Source: Cedecea lapagei (GTDB taxonomy: Bacteria > Pseudomonadota > Gammaproteobacteria > Enterobacterales > Enterobacteriaceae). From it: a stretch of DNA of 64,000 bases. Below, one piece after another: positions 34,489 through 43,445 of this stretch. A program made the translations under genes and the position numbers. Each line of letters begins with the position of its first letter. Position 1 is the first letter of the stretch. The DNA lies in assembly GCF_900635955.1 (NCBI RefSeq), contig NZ_LR134201.1:992001-1056000 (forward strand). The letters run 5' to 3'. Under the pieces are notes generated by a model. The model was given only the letters and a program-made list of their open reading frames with translations. It was not told the origin of the DNA and searched no databases.

Positions 34489-36549
34489 TTAGTCAGGTTG
34501 TTCCAGAGATTTAATATAATCGTAGATCGCCAGTTGCGAACGCACTTTACGGCGGTTGCCGCGCGGCACATAGCGATTACTCAGTTCTTTGTCGATGATA
34601 CGCGCTTTCACCGTGTCGTTAAGCTGGATATCGATGATATCGAGCATACGTTGTTTCAGGCGCGGATCGAGGACCGGCACGGCCACTTCAATTCGGTAGT
34701 CGATGTTACGGGTCATCCAGTCGGCGGAAGAGAGGAAGACCTTCTTATCGCCGCCGTTTTCAAAGATATACACCCGGTCATGCTCGAGATAACGGTCAAC
34801 GATACTCAGCACACGAATATTATCGCTGATCCCTTCGAGTTCTGGAATCAGCGAACACATTCCGCGTATCAGCAGGTTGACCTTCACGCCTACGCCGGAG
34901 GCGGCATACAGGCGATCGACCAGGCCTTTATCGACCAGGTTATTCAGCTTCAGCGTAATGCCCGCCGGCTGCCCGTTTTGGGCATTGGCGATTTCGCGAT
35001 CGACCAAATCATACAGCAGGCGACGCGAGTTTTGCGGTGATACCAGCAGATAGTCGAAGGTCACCGGGCGGTACGGGTTTTCGATAAAGTTAAACACGCG
35101 GCGCACTTCGTTGGTGATACGTGCGTCGGCGGTCAACAGCGAATAGTCGGTGTAGAGGCGGGCGGTCTTCTCGTTAAAGTTACCGGTCCCGATGTGCGCA
35201 TAACGCACAATCTCTTCGCCTTCCATACGCGAGATAAGGAACAGCTTGGCGTGAATTTTCAGGCCCGGCGCGGAGAAGATAACGTGGACGCCCGCCTCGG
35301 TAAGGCGTTTCGCCCAGTGGATATTCGCCTCTTCGTCAAAACGCGCCTGCAGCTCTACCACCACGGTAACTTTCTTGCCGTTGTGGGCAGCGTGGATCAT
35401 CGCGTCGATAATGCGCGAGTCTTTCGCCACGCGGTAGATATTGATTTTAATCGCCAGTACGCTTGGGTCGAACGAGGCCTGGCGCAGCAGCTCAAGGACG
35501 TGCTCGAAGGTGTGGTACGGGTAATAAAGCAGGACGTCACGCTCGCGTATAGCGTCGAAGCCGTTGCGGAACTTATCAAACCCTACATGGCGCAGGCGCG
35601 GCAGCGGCTTGTTCACCAGGTTGGCTTTGCCAACGTTTGGGAAACCGATGAAGTCTTTAAAGTTATGGTAACGGCCGCCGGGGATTATTGAGTCGTAGTT
35701 GGAGATGGTCAGCTTGTCGCGCAGCATCTCCACCATCGCGTCCGGCATATCACGCTGATACACAAAGCGCACCGGCTCGGCGGTCAGGCGCTGCTTCAGG
35801 CTGGAAGACATCAGCTCCAGCAGGCTGGATTCCATTTCGGTGACCAGGTCGTACTCGGCGTCGCGCGTCATCTTCATCGAATAGGCGTTGAGCGCGTCAT
35901 AGTCGAAGAACCCCTTGAAGATATCGTCCAGGCAATAGCGCAGGATGTTATCAAGCAGGATCATCGGCTTACGGCGGCGCGGCGCTTCCGGCGGCAGGTT
36001 CACAAAACGCGGTACTTTATCGGACGGGATCTCCAGCAGAGCGTAGCGAATGCTGTCACCGCGAATAATTTCTACCGCCAGATAGGTGTAGTCATCTTTC
36101 AGGAACTGCACCAGGTCGGTATCGCGGTTGATCAAAATCGGCGTAATGTGCGGGCGGAGCTGATGCCTGAAGTAGCTGCGTAGCCAGTTTTGCTGATTTT
36201 CAGAGAGCTGGCGTTCGTTGATCAGGAAGATTTGATTGCGCGCCATCTCCAGCAGCAGGTCGTTGTACAGACCATCGAACTCCTGGTCGGCCTTCAGCAC
36301 CCGGGCCTGGATCTTATTCAGCAGGTGGCGCTGGTTGGAGGGGGAACCCTGCTCTTCACTGATTAAAATACGGCGTTTCAGTTCGGCGAAACGCACTTTA
36401 TAGAATTCATCGAGGTTATTGGAATAGATGCCGAGAAAACGCATTCTTTCAATCAACGGGTTGAGCTTGTCCGCCGCTTCCTGCAGAACGCGTTCGTTAA
36501 AAGACAACCAGCTCAGTTCTTTTTCGATATACAGCTTATCCTGACCCAT
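34489..36549 (-). CDS. ppk: Polyphosphate kinase
   Basis: A membrane-associated enzyme that polymerises ATP gamma-phosphate into polyphosphate. At 686 aa it is two residues shorter than E. coli Ppk. The difference lies in LRHVGFDKFRNGFD, where E. coli has LRHIWFDKAQFRNGFD. The autophosphorylated His is in GLKIHAKLFLISR (near residue 433), with PLD-like domains around it. It starts with MGQDKLYIEKELSWLSFNERVL. Confidence 0.97.
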   Translation of the reverse strand: MGQDKLYIEKELSWLSFNERVLQEAADKLNPLIERMRFLGIYSNNLDEFYKVRFAELKRRILISEEQGSPSNQRHLLNKIQARVLKADQEFDGLYNDLLLEMARNQIFLINERQLSENQQNWLRSYFRHQLRPHITPILINRDTDLVQFLKDDYTYLAVEIIRGDSIRYALLEIPSDKVPRFVNLPPEAPRRRKPMILLDNILRYCLDDIFKGFFDYDALNAYSMKMTRDAEYDLVTEMESSLLELMSSSLKQRLTAEPVRFVYQRDMPDAMVEMLRDKLTISNYDSIIPGGRYHNFKDFIGFPNVGKANLVNKPLPRLRHVGFDKFRNGFDAIRERDVLLYYPYHTFEHVLELLRQASFDPSVLAIKINIYRVAKDSRIIDAMIHAAHNGKKVTVVVELQARFDEEANIHWAKRLTEAGVHVIFSAPGLKIHAKLFLISRMEGEEIVRYAHIGTGNFNEKTARLYTDYSLLTADARITNEVRRVFNFIENPYRPVTFDYLLVSPQNSRRLLYDLVDREIANAQNGQPAGITLKLNNLVDKGLVDRLYAASGVGVKVNLLIRGMCSLIPELEGISDNIRVLSIVDRYLEHDRVYIFENGGDKKVFLSSADWMTRNIDYRIEVAVPVLDPRLKQRMLDIIDIQLNDTVKARIIDKELSNRYVPRGNRRKVRSQLAIYDYIKSLEQPD

Positions 36550-36691
36550 TAGTCCTCACACTCCGTTTTCGTGGACGTGGCAATGCCGTCACCGTCACGT
36601 CAGTTATTATGGCGAGCTTTAGCGGAGAATGTCCAACTATGCAGATGAAACTCTCTCATCTGACCATGACAACTTTATGAGAGACAGGCAC

Positions 36692-36715
36692 AAAAAAAGG
36701 GCCGAAGCCCTTTTT
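36692..36715. terminator. Terminator between ppk start region and purN
   Basis: Arms AAAGGGC and GCCCTTT around CGAA, flanked by A and T runs on the two sides. It ends the purMN transcript on the minus strand. Confidence 0.85.
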
Positions 36716-36723
36716 CTCTCATA

Positions 36724-37362
36724 TTACTCTGCAGCGTGGCCCTGCGGGGGCAGCTGCACGCCATCAAGCCAGGCGGCGTTGTGACGCATTTTTAGTCGAT
36801 CGTCGAGGAACCAGCTCACGACCAGCGGGTAAATCGCATGTTCCTGATGCTGAACGCGGGCGGTGATTTCGTCCTCGTCATCCCCTTCGAATACCGGCAC
36901 TTTGGCCTGCAGAATAACCGGGCCGCCGTCCAGTTCGTCGGTAACAAAATGCACGGAGGTGCCGTGCTCTTCGTCGCCGTTCTCCAGCACCTGGCGGTGG
37001 GTATGCAGACCGGGGTATTTCGGCAGCAGGGAAGGGTGAATGTTGAGTAAGCGACCGCTGTAGCGAGCAACAAAAGCCGGGCTGAGGATCCGCATATAAC
37101 CCGCTAACACCACAACGTCCGGCGCGTAGGCGTCAATTTCCTGCATCAGCTGGCGATCAAACGCCTCGCGGCTGGCAAACTCGCTTGCCGCCAGCGCGTG
37201 AGAGGGGATCCCGGCTTCGCGGGCGCGCTCAAGGCCGAACGCGTCGGCCTTATTGCTGAACACCGCGCTGATGGTGCCGTTAATCTTCTTCTGCTGGCAG
37301 GCGTCAATGATCGCCTGCAGATTGCTTCCGTTGCCGGAGATCAGCACCACAATGTGTTTCAT
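36724..37362 (-). CDS. purN: Phosphoribosylglycinamide formyltransferase
   Basis: A cytosolic 10-formyl-THF-dependent enzyme that formylates GAR in purine synthesis. At 212 aa it has the E. coli length. ISGNGSNLQAIIDAC is the phosphate-binding start, and NIHPSLLPKYPGLHTHRQ carries catalytic Asn and His; Asp is in FVTDELDGGPVI. Its ATG overlaps the purM TAA by one base. Confidence 0.97.
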   Translation of the reverse strand: MKHIVVLISGNGSNLQAIIDACQQKKINGTISAVFSNKADAFGLERAREAGIPSHALAASEFASREAFDRQLMQEIDAYAPDVVVLAGYMRILSPAFVARYSGRLLNIHPSLLPKYPGLHTHRQVLENGDEEHGTSVHFVTDELDGGPVILQAKVPVFEGDDEDEITARVQHQEHAIYPLVVSWFLDDRLKMRHNAAWLDGVQLPPQGHAAE

Positions 37363-38399
37363 TACTCAATAACCACGCGCTCTTCGGAATCAGATGCTTT
37401 GATGATACCGATTTTCCACGCCTTTTCACCTTTAGCCTGCATCAGCTCAACGGCTTTATCCGCCTCGCCTGCCGGCAGGGCAATGACCATGCCTACGCCG
37501 CAGTTAAAGGTGCGGTACATTTCGTGACGGCTGATGTTACCGGCCTGCTGCAGCCAGCTGAAGACCGCTGGCCACTGCCAGGAAGATTCGGTGATAACGG
37601 CCTGAGTGTTGTCCGGCAGAACGCGCGGGATGTTTTCCCAGAAGCCGCCGCCGGTCAGGTGGGCGATAGCGTGAACGTCCACGTTCTCAATCAGCTCAAG
37701 GATGTTTTTCACGTAAATGCGTGTCGGTTCAAGCAGGTGATCCGCCAGCGGTTTACCTTCCAGGTCTGTGGTCAGCGGGTCGGTGCCGCTCACTTCCAGC
37801 ACTTTGCGCACCAGCGAGTAGCCGTTGGAGTGCGGGCCGCTTGAACCCAGGGCAATCAGCACGTCGCCGTCGGCCACTTTGGAGCCGTCGATGATTTCAG
37901 ACTTCTCAACCACGCCAACGCAGAAGCCCGCCACGTCGTAGTCTTCACCGTGGTACATGCCCGGCATTTCAGCCGTTTCACCACCAACCAGCGAACAGCC
38001 TGACTGCAGGCAGCCTTCGGCGATGCCGGTGATAACGCTTGCGGCGGTATCCACGTCCAGTTTGCCGGTAGCGTAGTAGTCGAGGAAGAACAGCGGCTCG
38101 GCGCCCTGAACCACCAGGTCGTTCACGCACATGGCTACCAGGTCAATGCCGATAGCGTCGTGACGTTTTAAGTCCATGGCCAGACGCAGCTTGGTGCCCA
38201 CACCGTCGGTGCCGGAAACCAGAACAGGTTCGCGATATTTTTGAGGCAACGCGCACAGCGCACCGAAACCGCCCAGCCCACCCATCACTTCCGGGCGGCG
38301 GGTCTTTTTCACTACGCCTTTAATTCTGTCTACCAGAGCGTTACCAGCATCAATATCTACACCGGCATCTTTATAGCTGAGAGAGGTTTTATCGGTCAC
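37362..38399 (-). CDS. purM: Phosphoribosylformylglycinamidine cyclo-ligase (AIR synthetase)
   Basis: An ATP-dependent ring closure of FGAM to AIR. At 345 aa it matches E. coli when started at the GTG at 38399 (MTDKTSLSYKDAGVDIDAGN); the frame extends 20 codons upstream into the promoter region. Key blocks are VSGTDGVGTKLRLA, LVGGETAEMPGMY and LGSSGPHSNGYSLVRK. It is the first gene of purMN, behind a PurR box. Confidence 0.97.
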   Translation of the reverse strand: MTDKTSLSYKDAGVDIDAGNALVDRIKGVVKKTRRPEVMGGLGGFGALCALPQKYREPVLVSGTDGVGTKLRLAMDLKRHDAIGIDLVAMCVNDLVVQGAEPLFFLDYYATGKLDVDTAASVITGIAEGCLQSGCSLVGGETAEMPGMYHGEDYDVAGFCVGVVEKSEIIDGSKVADGDVLIALGSSGPHSNGYSLVRKVLEVSGTDPLTTDLEGKPLADHLLEPTRIYVKNILELIENVDVHAIAHLTGGGFWENIPRVLPDNTQAVITESSWQWPAVFSWLQQAGNISRHEMYRTFNCGVGMVIALPAGEADKAVELMQAKGEKAWKIGIIKASDSEERVVIE

Positions 38400-38453
38400 T
38401 GCTCGTTCCCCACGGGTGGTATAAATTAAAAAACGCGGCAATTCTAACAGTGC

Positions 38454-38469
38454 AGGCAAACGTTTGCGA
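38454..38469 (-). promoter_or_regulatory. PurR operator of purMN
   Basis: A perfect 12-bp core GCAAACGTTTGC (38456-38467) of the PurR consensus, 55-70 nt upstream of the purM GTG. It predicts repression by PurR with hypoxanthine or guanine. Confidence 0.92.
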
Positions 38470-38570
38470 GCCTCTTATTATCGGCAGGAAAAGAATTCCT
38501 GAGATAAAATCAATCAAGTCCGGTTGATCTGGATCATCCCATTAGCTGTAGCGCAGCGGCAAAAAAGCGG

Positions 38571-38591
38571 TATAATCCGGCGATTTTTTTT
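38571..38591 (+). promoter_or_regulatory. upp promoter with reiterative-transcription start region
   Basis: The -10 TATAAT (38571-38576) is followed by GA and eight T (38582-38591), then G. In E. coli upp the same GATTTTTTTTG initial transcribed region mediates UTP-sensitive start selection and slippage synthesis, so upp is expressed when UTP is low. Conservation here implies the same control. The -35 is weak. Confidence 0.8.
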
Positions 38592-38623
38592 GTGGTAGCC
38601 AACTATCTCGGGGGAGAAAGAGT

Positions 38624-39250
38624 ATGAAGATCGTGGAAGTGAAACACCCACTCGTCAAACACAAGCTGGGCCTGATGCGTGAGCAAGACATCAGCACCAA
38701 GCGCTTTCGTGAACTCGCCTCTGAAGTGGGCAGCCTGCTGACTTATGAAGCCACTGCGGATCTGGAAACCGAGAAAGTCACCATCGAAGGCTGGAACGGC
38801 CCGGTGGAAATCGACCAGATCAAAGGCAAGAAGATTACCGTTGTGCCCATTCTGCGTGCCGGCCTGGGCATGATGGAAGGGGTTCTGGAAAACGTACCGA
38901 GCGCGCGCATCAGCGTGGTGGGCGTTTACCGTGATGAAGAAACCCTGCAGCCAGTGCCTTACTTCCAGAAGCTGGTGTCTAATATAGAAGAACGCATGGC
39001 GCTGGTGGTTGACCCGATGCTGGCAACCGGCGGCTCGATGATTGCCACCATCGACCTGCTGAAAAAAGCGGGCTGCTCCAGTATTAAGGTGCTGGTGCTG
39101 GTTGCCGCGCCAGAAGGCATTGCCGCGCTGGAAAAAGCGCACCCGGACGTAGAGCTGTTCACCGCTTCTATCGATCAGGGGCTTAACGAGCACGGGTACA
39201 TTATCCCTGGCCTCGGTGATGCAGGCGACAAGATATTTGGTACTAAATAA
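38624..39250 (+). CDS. upp: Uracil phosphoribosyltransferase
   Basis: Salvages uracil plus PRPP to UMP. At 208 aa it has the E. coli length. The PRPP-binding motif is DPMLATGGSMIATIDLLKKAG and the uracil-binding end is YIIPGLGDAGDKIFGTK. A GGGGAGAAAG ribosome site precedes the ATG. uraA follows in the same orientation beyond a terminator-like hairpin. Confidence 0.98.
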   Translation: MKIVEVKHPLVKHKLGLMREQDISTKRFRELASEVGSLLTYEATADLETEKVTIEGWNGPVEIDQIKGKKITVVPILRAGLGMMEGVLENVPSARISVVGVYRDEETLQPVPYFQKLVSNIEERMALVVDPMLATGGSMIATIDLLKKAGCSSIKVLVLVAAPEGIAALEKAHPDVELFTASIDQGLNEHGYIIPGLGDAGDKIFGTK

Positions 39251-39257
39251 TAAAATT

Positions 39258-39285
39258 AGCCGACTTCGAAAGTCGGCTTTTTTTT
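39258..39285 (+). terminator. Hairpin/terminator between upp and uraA
   Basis: Perfect arms AGCCGACTT (39258-39266) and AAGTCGGCT (39270-39278), followed by a long T run. It probably attenuates rather than separates uraA from upp. Confidence 0.85.
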
Positions 39286-39334
39286 GATTTCAGCAAACAC
39301 CGTTCGTTAAAAATAACACGTAGAGGAAAACAAC

Positions 39335-40621
39335 ATGACCCGCCGCGCTATTGGGGTAAGTGAACGACCGCCCTTACTGCAAACGATACCGTTAAGCCTG
39401 CAGCATCTGTTTGCCATGTTCGGCGCAACCGTGCTGGTGCCGATTCTGTTTCATATCAACCCGGCGACGGTGCTGCTGTTCAACGGTATCGGCACGCTGC
39501 TGTACCTGTTTATCTGTAAGGGCAAAATTCCGGCTTACCTTGGGTCCAGCTTTGCGTTTATTTCCCCGGTGCTGCTGCTGTTGCCGCTGGGTTACGAAGT
39601 AGCGCTTGGCGGTTTTATTATGTGCGGCGTGCTGTTCTGCATCGTGGCGCTGATCGTGAAAAAAGCCGGAACCGGCTGGCTGGACGTGATGTTCCCTCCG
39701 GCGGCGATGGGCGCGATTGTGGCGGTTATCGGCCTTGAGCTGGCGGGCGTGGCGGCAAATATGGCCGGCCTGCTGCCGGCTGAAGGCACCTCACCGGATT
39801 CCACCACCATTATTATCTCGCTGGTGACGCTGGCGGTGACGGTGTTTGGCTCGGTGCTGTTCCGCGGTTTTATGGCAATTATCCCGATTCTTATCGGCGT
39901 GCTGGCGGGCTATGCGCTCTCCTTCGCAATGGGCGTGGTTGACGTGACGCCAATCCGTGAAGCGCACTGGTTTGCGCTGCCAACCTTCTATACGCCGCGC
40001 TTTGAGTGGTTTGCGATCTTCACCATTCTGCCTGCGGCGCTGGTGGTGATCGCCGAGCACGTGGGCCACCTGGTGGTCACCGCTAACATCGTGAAAAAAG
40101 ACCTGATTCGCGACCCGGGCCTGCACCGCTCTATGTTCGCCAACGGCATCTCTACCGTGTTCTCCGGTTTCTTCGGCTCGACGCCAAACACCACCTACGG
40201 TGAAAATATCGGCGTGATGGCTATCACTCGCGTTTACTCGACGTGGGTTATCGGCGGCGCAGCGATTATTGCGATTCTGCTGTCCTGCGTTGGCAAGCTG
40301 GCAGCCGCGATCCAAATCATTCCGGTACCGGTGATGGGCGGTGTTTCTCTGCTGCTGTACGGCGTGATCGGCGCATCCGGTATTCGCGTGCTGATCGAGT
40401 CCAAAGTGGATTACAGCAAAGCGCAAAACCTGATCCTGACTTCCGTTATCCTGATCATCGGCGTGAGCGGTGCGAAGGTGCATATCGGTGCGGCGGAGCT
40501 TAAAGGGATGGCCCTTGCAACCATCGTTGGCGTAGGGTTGAGCCTTATTTTCAAACTTATCAGCATACTGCGCCCGGAAGAAGTGGTGCTGGATGCCAAA
40601 GAGAACGACGCTCAACACTGA
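39335..40621 (+). CDS. uraA: Uracil permease
   Basis: A proton-uracil symporter of the NAT/NCS2 family in the inner membrane, 428 aa with about 14 hydrophobic segments. NAT signatures include QHLFAMFGATVLVPILF, the glutamate-bearing AEHVGHLVVTANIV and the substrate loop GFFGSTPNTTYGENIGV. It pairs with upp for uracil uptake and salvage. Confidence 0.97.
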   Translation: MTRRAIGVSERPPLLQTIPLSLQHLFAMFGATVLVPILFHINPATVLLFNGIGTLLYLFICKGKIPAYLGSSFAFISPVLLLLPLGYEVALGGFIMCGVLFCIVALIVKKAGTGWLDVMFPPAAMGAIVAVIGLELAGVAANMAGLLPAEGTSPDSTTIIISLVTLAVTVFGSVLFRGFMAIIPILIGVLAGYALSFAMGVVDVTPIREAHWFALPTFYTPRFEWFAIFTILPAALVVIAEHVGHLVVTANIVKKDLIRDPGLHRSMFANGISTVFSGFFGSTPNTTYGENIGVMAITRVYSTWVIGGAAIIAILLSCVGKLAAAIQIIPVPVMGGVSLLLYGVIGASGIRVLIESKVDYSKAQNLILTSVILIIGVSGAKVHIGAAELKGMALATIVGVGLSLIFKLISILRPEEVVLDAKENDAQH

Positions 40622-40631
40622 TCGTTTAGCC

Positions 40632-40656
40632 ACCGGGCGGATCCTCGCCCGGTTCT
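40632..40656 (+). terminator. Hairpin after uraA
   Basis: Perfect arms ACCGGGCG (40632-40639) and CGCCCGGT (40646-40653), followed by TCTAT. The T run is weak. Confidence 0.6.
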
Positions 40657-40718
40657 ATCCTGCCCTAAAACTGTGTTAGACTCATTTCGATTTTCTGCCT
40701 GTTATGGTTGAGGTACTT

Positions 40719-41420
40719 CTGAATACGCCGGCACAGCTCTCACTGCCACTCTATCTTCCCGACGATGAAACCTTTGCGAGTTTCTGGCCGGGTGACAACC
40801 CTTCTTTATTAGCTGCGCTGCAGTCGGTACTTCGTCAGGATCACAGCGGGTATATCTATTTCTGGTCGCGTGAAGGCGGCGGACGCAGCCATTTGCTGCA
40901 TGCGGCCTGTGCGGAACTCTCCCAGCGCGGCGAAGCCGTGGGCTATGTGCCGCTGGATAAGCGCACCTGGTTTGTGCCGGAAGTGCTGGATGGAATGGAA
41001 CAGCTGTCGCTGGTTTGTATCGACAACATCGAATGCGTAGCCGGGGATGAGCCGTGGGAAATGGCGATCTTTAATCTCTATAATCGCATTCTGGAGTCGG
41101 GCAACACGCGTCTGCTGATCACCGGCGACAGACCGCCTCGCCAGCTCAATCTGCAGCTGCCAGACCTGGCCTCCCGCCTGGACTGGGGGCAAATCTACAA
41201 GCTGCAGCCGCTTTCCGATGATGACAAGCTGCAGGCGCTTCAGCTGCGCTCCAGGCTGCGGGGATTTGAGCTGCCGGAAGACGTGGGGCGCTTCCTGTTA
41301 AAACGCCTCGATCGTGAAATGCGTACGCTATTTATGACGCTCGATCAGCTCGATCGCGCCTCAATCACCGCCCAGCGCAAGCTCACCATTCCGTTCGTCA
41401 AAGAAATCCTCAGCCTGTAG
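40719..41420 (+). CDS. hda: DnaA inactivator Hda
   Basis: An AAA+ protein that, bound to the sliding clamp, stimulates DnaA-ATP hydrolysis and prevents re-initiation. The clamp-binding motif QLSLPL is at the N terminus. The AAA+ domain includes GRSHLLHAACAE and LVCIDNIECV. I place the start at the CTG at 40719 (233 aa, NTPAQLSLPL), because GAGG lies 5 nt upstream and E. coli hda is reported to use CUG. An in-frame ATG at 40704 would give 238 aa but has no ribosome site. Confidence 0.95.
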   Translation: MNTPAQLSLPLYLPDDETFASFWPGDNPSLLAALQSVLRQDHSGYIYFWSREGGGRSHLLHAACAELSQRGEAVGYVPLDKRTWFVPEVLDGMEQLSLVCIDNIECVAGDEPWEMAIFNLYNRILESGNTRLLITGDRPPRQLNLQLPDLASRLDWGQIYKLQPLSDDDKLQALQLRSRLRGFELPEDVGRFLLKRLDREMRTLFMTLDQLDRASITAQRKLTIPFVKEILSL

Positions 41421-41422
41421 TT

Positions 41423-41444
41423 TTCCCCGTTGTGCAACGGGGAA
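41423..41444. terminator. Terminator hairpin between convergent hda and the aminotransferase gene
   Basis: Perfect 9-bp arms TTCCCCGTT and AACGGGGAA around GTGC; T-rich sequence on the plus side follows after a few bases. Confidence 0.6.
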
Positions 41445-41451
41445 TGCCGTT

Positions 41452-42612
41452 TTATACCTTGCGTAATCTCTCTGCCGCCGCATCCAGCGTCGCTTCCTGT
41501 TTAGCAAAGCACAGGCGGATAAGCTTATGCGGGAAAGCATCCGCGCAGAATACCGACAGCGGAATAGCCGCCACGCCCACTTCTTTTGTTAACCACTGGC
41601 AGAAGCTTACGTCGTCAAGATCGGAGATGGCGCTGTAGTCCGCAAGCAGGAAGTAGGTCCCTTCGCACGGCAGGATTTCAAACCGGCTGTCGGCAAGCGC
41701 TTCAACAAAACGGTCGCGACGCGCGCGGTAGAACTCCGGCAGTTCTCGATAGTGCTCCGGCTCAGCGCGCAGCATATCGGCAATCGCAAGCTGCGCCGGG
41801 GTATTCACCGCGAACGTCAGGTACTGGTGAACTTTACGCAGCTCTGCGCTGATGGGGGCCGGTGCCACACAATAGCCTACTTTCCAGCCCGTCATATGGA
41901 AGGTTTTGCCAAAAGAGGACACAGAGATAGCGCGTTCGCGCAGCTGCGGATGCGCCAGCACGCTGGCGTGGCCTTCTTCGTCAAAAAAGATATGCTCGTA
42001 CACTTCGTCGCTCAGCACATAAACTTCTTGCTGCTCAATGGCCTGCCATAGCGCGGCAAAATCACTTTTGCGCCAGACCGTAGCGGACGGGTTGTGCGGC
42101 GTGTTAAGAATGACAAGGCGAGTACGCGGGCTCAGCAGCGCAGCAAACTCCTGCCAGTCAACGCGGAAATGAGGCGGCTGCAGAGAGATGCGTTTGAGAA
42201 TACCGCCGGAAAGCGTCACGGCTGGGGCGTAGCTGTCGTAGCTCGGGTCAAAGCAGATGACTTCATCGCCCGGACGAACCAGTGCGGTAATGGCGGCGTA
42301 AAGCGCTTCGGTCGCGCCTGCGGTCACCGTGATGTCAGTATTGGCATCAGGCCTGTGGCCGTAAAGGGCCTCGGTTTTGTCGGCGATAGCTTCGCGCAGG
42401 GGCTGAGCGCCGGTCATCGGAGCGTACTGGTTAGCGCCCTGGCTTACGTGAAAGGCCAGGCGTTCCTGCAGGAAGCGCGGGCCGTCAAAATCCGGGAAAC
42501 CCTGGGAGAGGTTAATCGCGTTGTGCTGCTGCGCCAGAGCGCTCATCTGAGTGAAGATGGTGGTGCCTAGCGCGGGCAGCTTGCTTTCTGGAATCAAAGG
42601 GGAGTGGCTCAT
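41452..42612 (-). CDS. mtnE: Methionine aminotransferase (YbdL-type, MtnE function)
   Basis: A PLP aminotransferase of fold type I, 386 aa, closely matching E. coli YbdL, which prefers methionine. Blocks include NLSQGFPDFDGPRFLQE, TAGATEALYAAI, LNTPHNPSATVW and the PLP-lysine motif SSFGKTFHMTGWK. Here it is divergent from mtnC across a MetJ operator. It should therefore perform the last salvage step, 4-methylthio-2-oxobutanoate to methionine. In E. coli the gene instead sits beside ybdH; here ybdH is 10 kb away in the same island. Confidence 0.93.
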   Translation of the reverse strand: MSHSPLIPESKLPALGTTIFTQMSALAQQHNAINLSQGFPDFDGPRFLQERLAFHVSQGANQYAPMTGAQPLREAIADKTEALYGHRPDANTDITVTAGATEALYAAITALVRPGDEVICFDPSYDSYAPAVTLSGGILKRISLQPPHFRVDWQEFAALLSPRTRLVILNTPHNPSATVWRKSDFAALWQAIEQQEVYVLSDEVYEHIFFDEEGHASVLAHPQLRERAISVSSFGKTFHMTGWKVGYCVAPAPISAELRKVHQYLTFAVNTPAQLAIADMLRAEPEHYRELPEFYRARRDRFVEALADSRFEILPCEGTYFLLADYSAISDLDDVSFCQWLTKEVGVAAIPLSVFCADAFPHKLIRLCFAKQEATLDAAAERLRKV

Positions 42613-42690
42613 TATTCTGCGACCTTAACGTAATGCGTGTATTTCCCTGTGTTGCCGGGACTATAACACGATGTTAAGATTTAGCAATCA

Positions 42691-42706
42691 AGACGCTTAG
42701 ACGTCT
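42691..42706. promoter_or_regulatory. MetJ operator between mtnE and mtnC
   Basis: Two adjacent met boxes, AGACGCTT (42691-42698) and AGACGTCT (42699-42706); the second is the exact consensus. It lies 55 nt before mtnC and 79 nt before mtnE, placing both under MetJ/S-adenosylmethionine repression. Confidence 0.85.
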
Positions 42707-42761
42707 AAATAATAATGACCTTAGTTGCCAACATAAAGCAGCGCCAACGGCTGGAGAGATA

Positions 42762-43445
42762 ATGATTCGCGCCATTGTTACCGATATTGAAGGCACCACC
42801 AGCGACATTCGCTTTGTGCACAACATCCTGTTCCCCTATGCCCGTGAAAGGCTGGCGGGCTTTGTTCACGAGCATCAAAACGAAATTGCCCCGATACTCA
42901 ACGATCTGCGGGCGGAAATTAATGAGCCGCAGGCGGATATTGAGCGGCTGATTGAGACGTTGTTTGGCTTCATGGATGTCGATCGTAAATCCACCGCGCT
43001 AAAAGCGCTGCAGGGCCTTATCTGGCGCGATGGCTACGTGAATGGAGACTTCACCGGCCATCTCTATGATGACGTTCTGCCCGCGCTGAAGACCTGGAAA
43101 CAGCAGGGTATTGACCTGTATGTCTATTCTTCAGGCTCAGTGGCGGCGCAGAAGCTGCTTTTTGGCTACAGCGACGCCGGTAATATTACCGATTTGTTTA
43201 GCGGCTATTTTGATACTCACGTGGGGGCCAAACGTGAAGTGCAGTCCTACCGCAACATCGCGGAACAGGTCGGCGTTTCACCTGAGGAACTGCTGTTTTT
43301 GTCTGATATTCACCAGGAGCTGGACGCTGCGCGGGAAGCCGGCTGGAAAACCGTGCAGCTCATTCGCGGCGAGGCCGATGAAATAAGCAGCCATCGCCAG
43401 GTAAACCGTTTCGACCACATTAATCCGGAGTCGTTTTCTTCATGA
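42762..43445 (+). CDS. mtnC: Enolase-phosphatase E1
   Basis: A bifunctional HAD enzyme of methionine salvage that enolises 2,3-diketo-5-methylthiopentyl-1-phosphate and removes the phosphate. At 227 aa it matches the family. The nucleophile motif is TDIEGTTSDIRF, with motif II SSGSVAAQKLLFG and motif III/IV FLSDIHQELDAAREAG. Its TGA overlaps the mtnD ATG by four bases, so the two are coupled. Confidence 0.96.
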   Translation: MIRAIVTDIEGTTSDIRFVHNILFPYARERLAGFVHEHQNEIAPILNDLRAEINEPQADIERLIETLFGFMDVDRKSTALKALQGLIWRDGYVNGDFTGHLYDDVLPALKTWKQQGIDLYVYSSGSVAAQKLLFGYSDAGNITDLFSGYFDTHVGAKREVQSYRNIAEQVGVSPEELLFLSDIHQELDAAREAGWKTVQLIRGEADEISSHRQVNRFDHINPESFSS

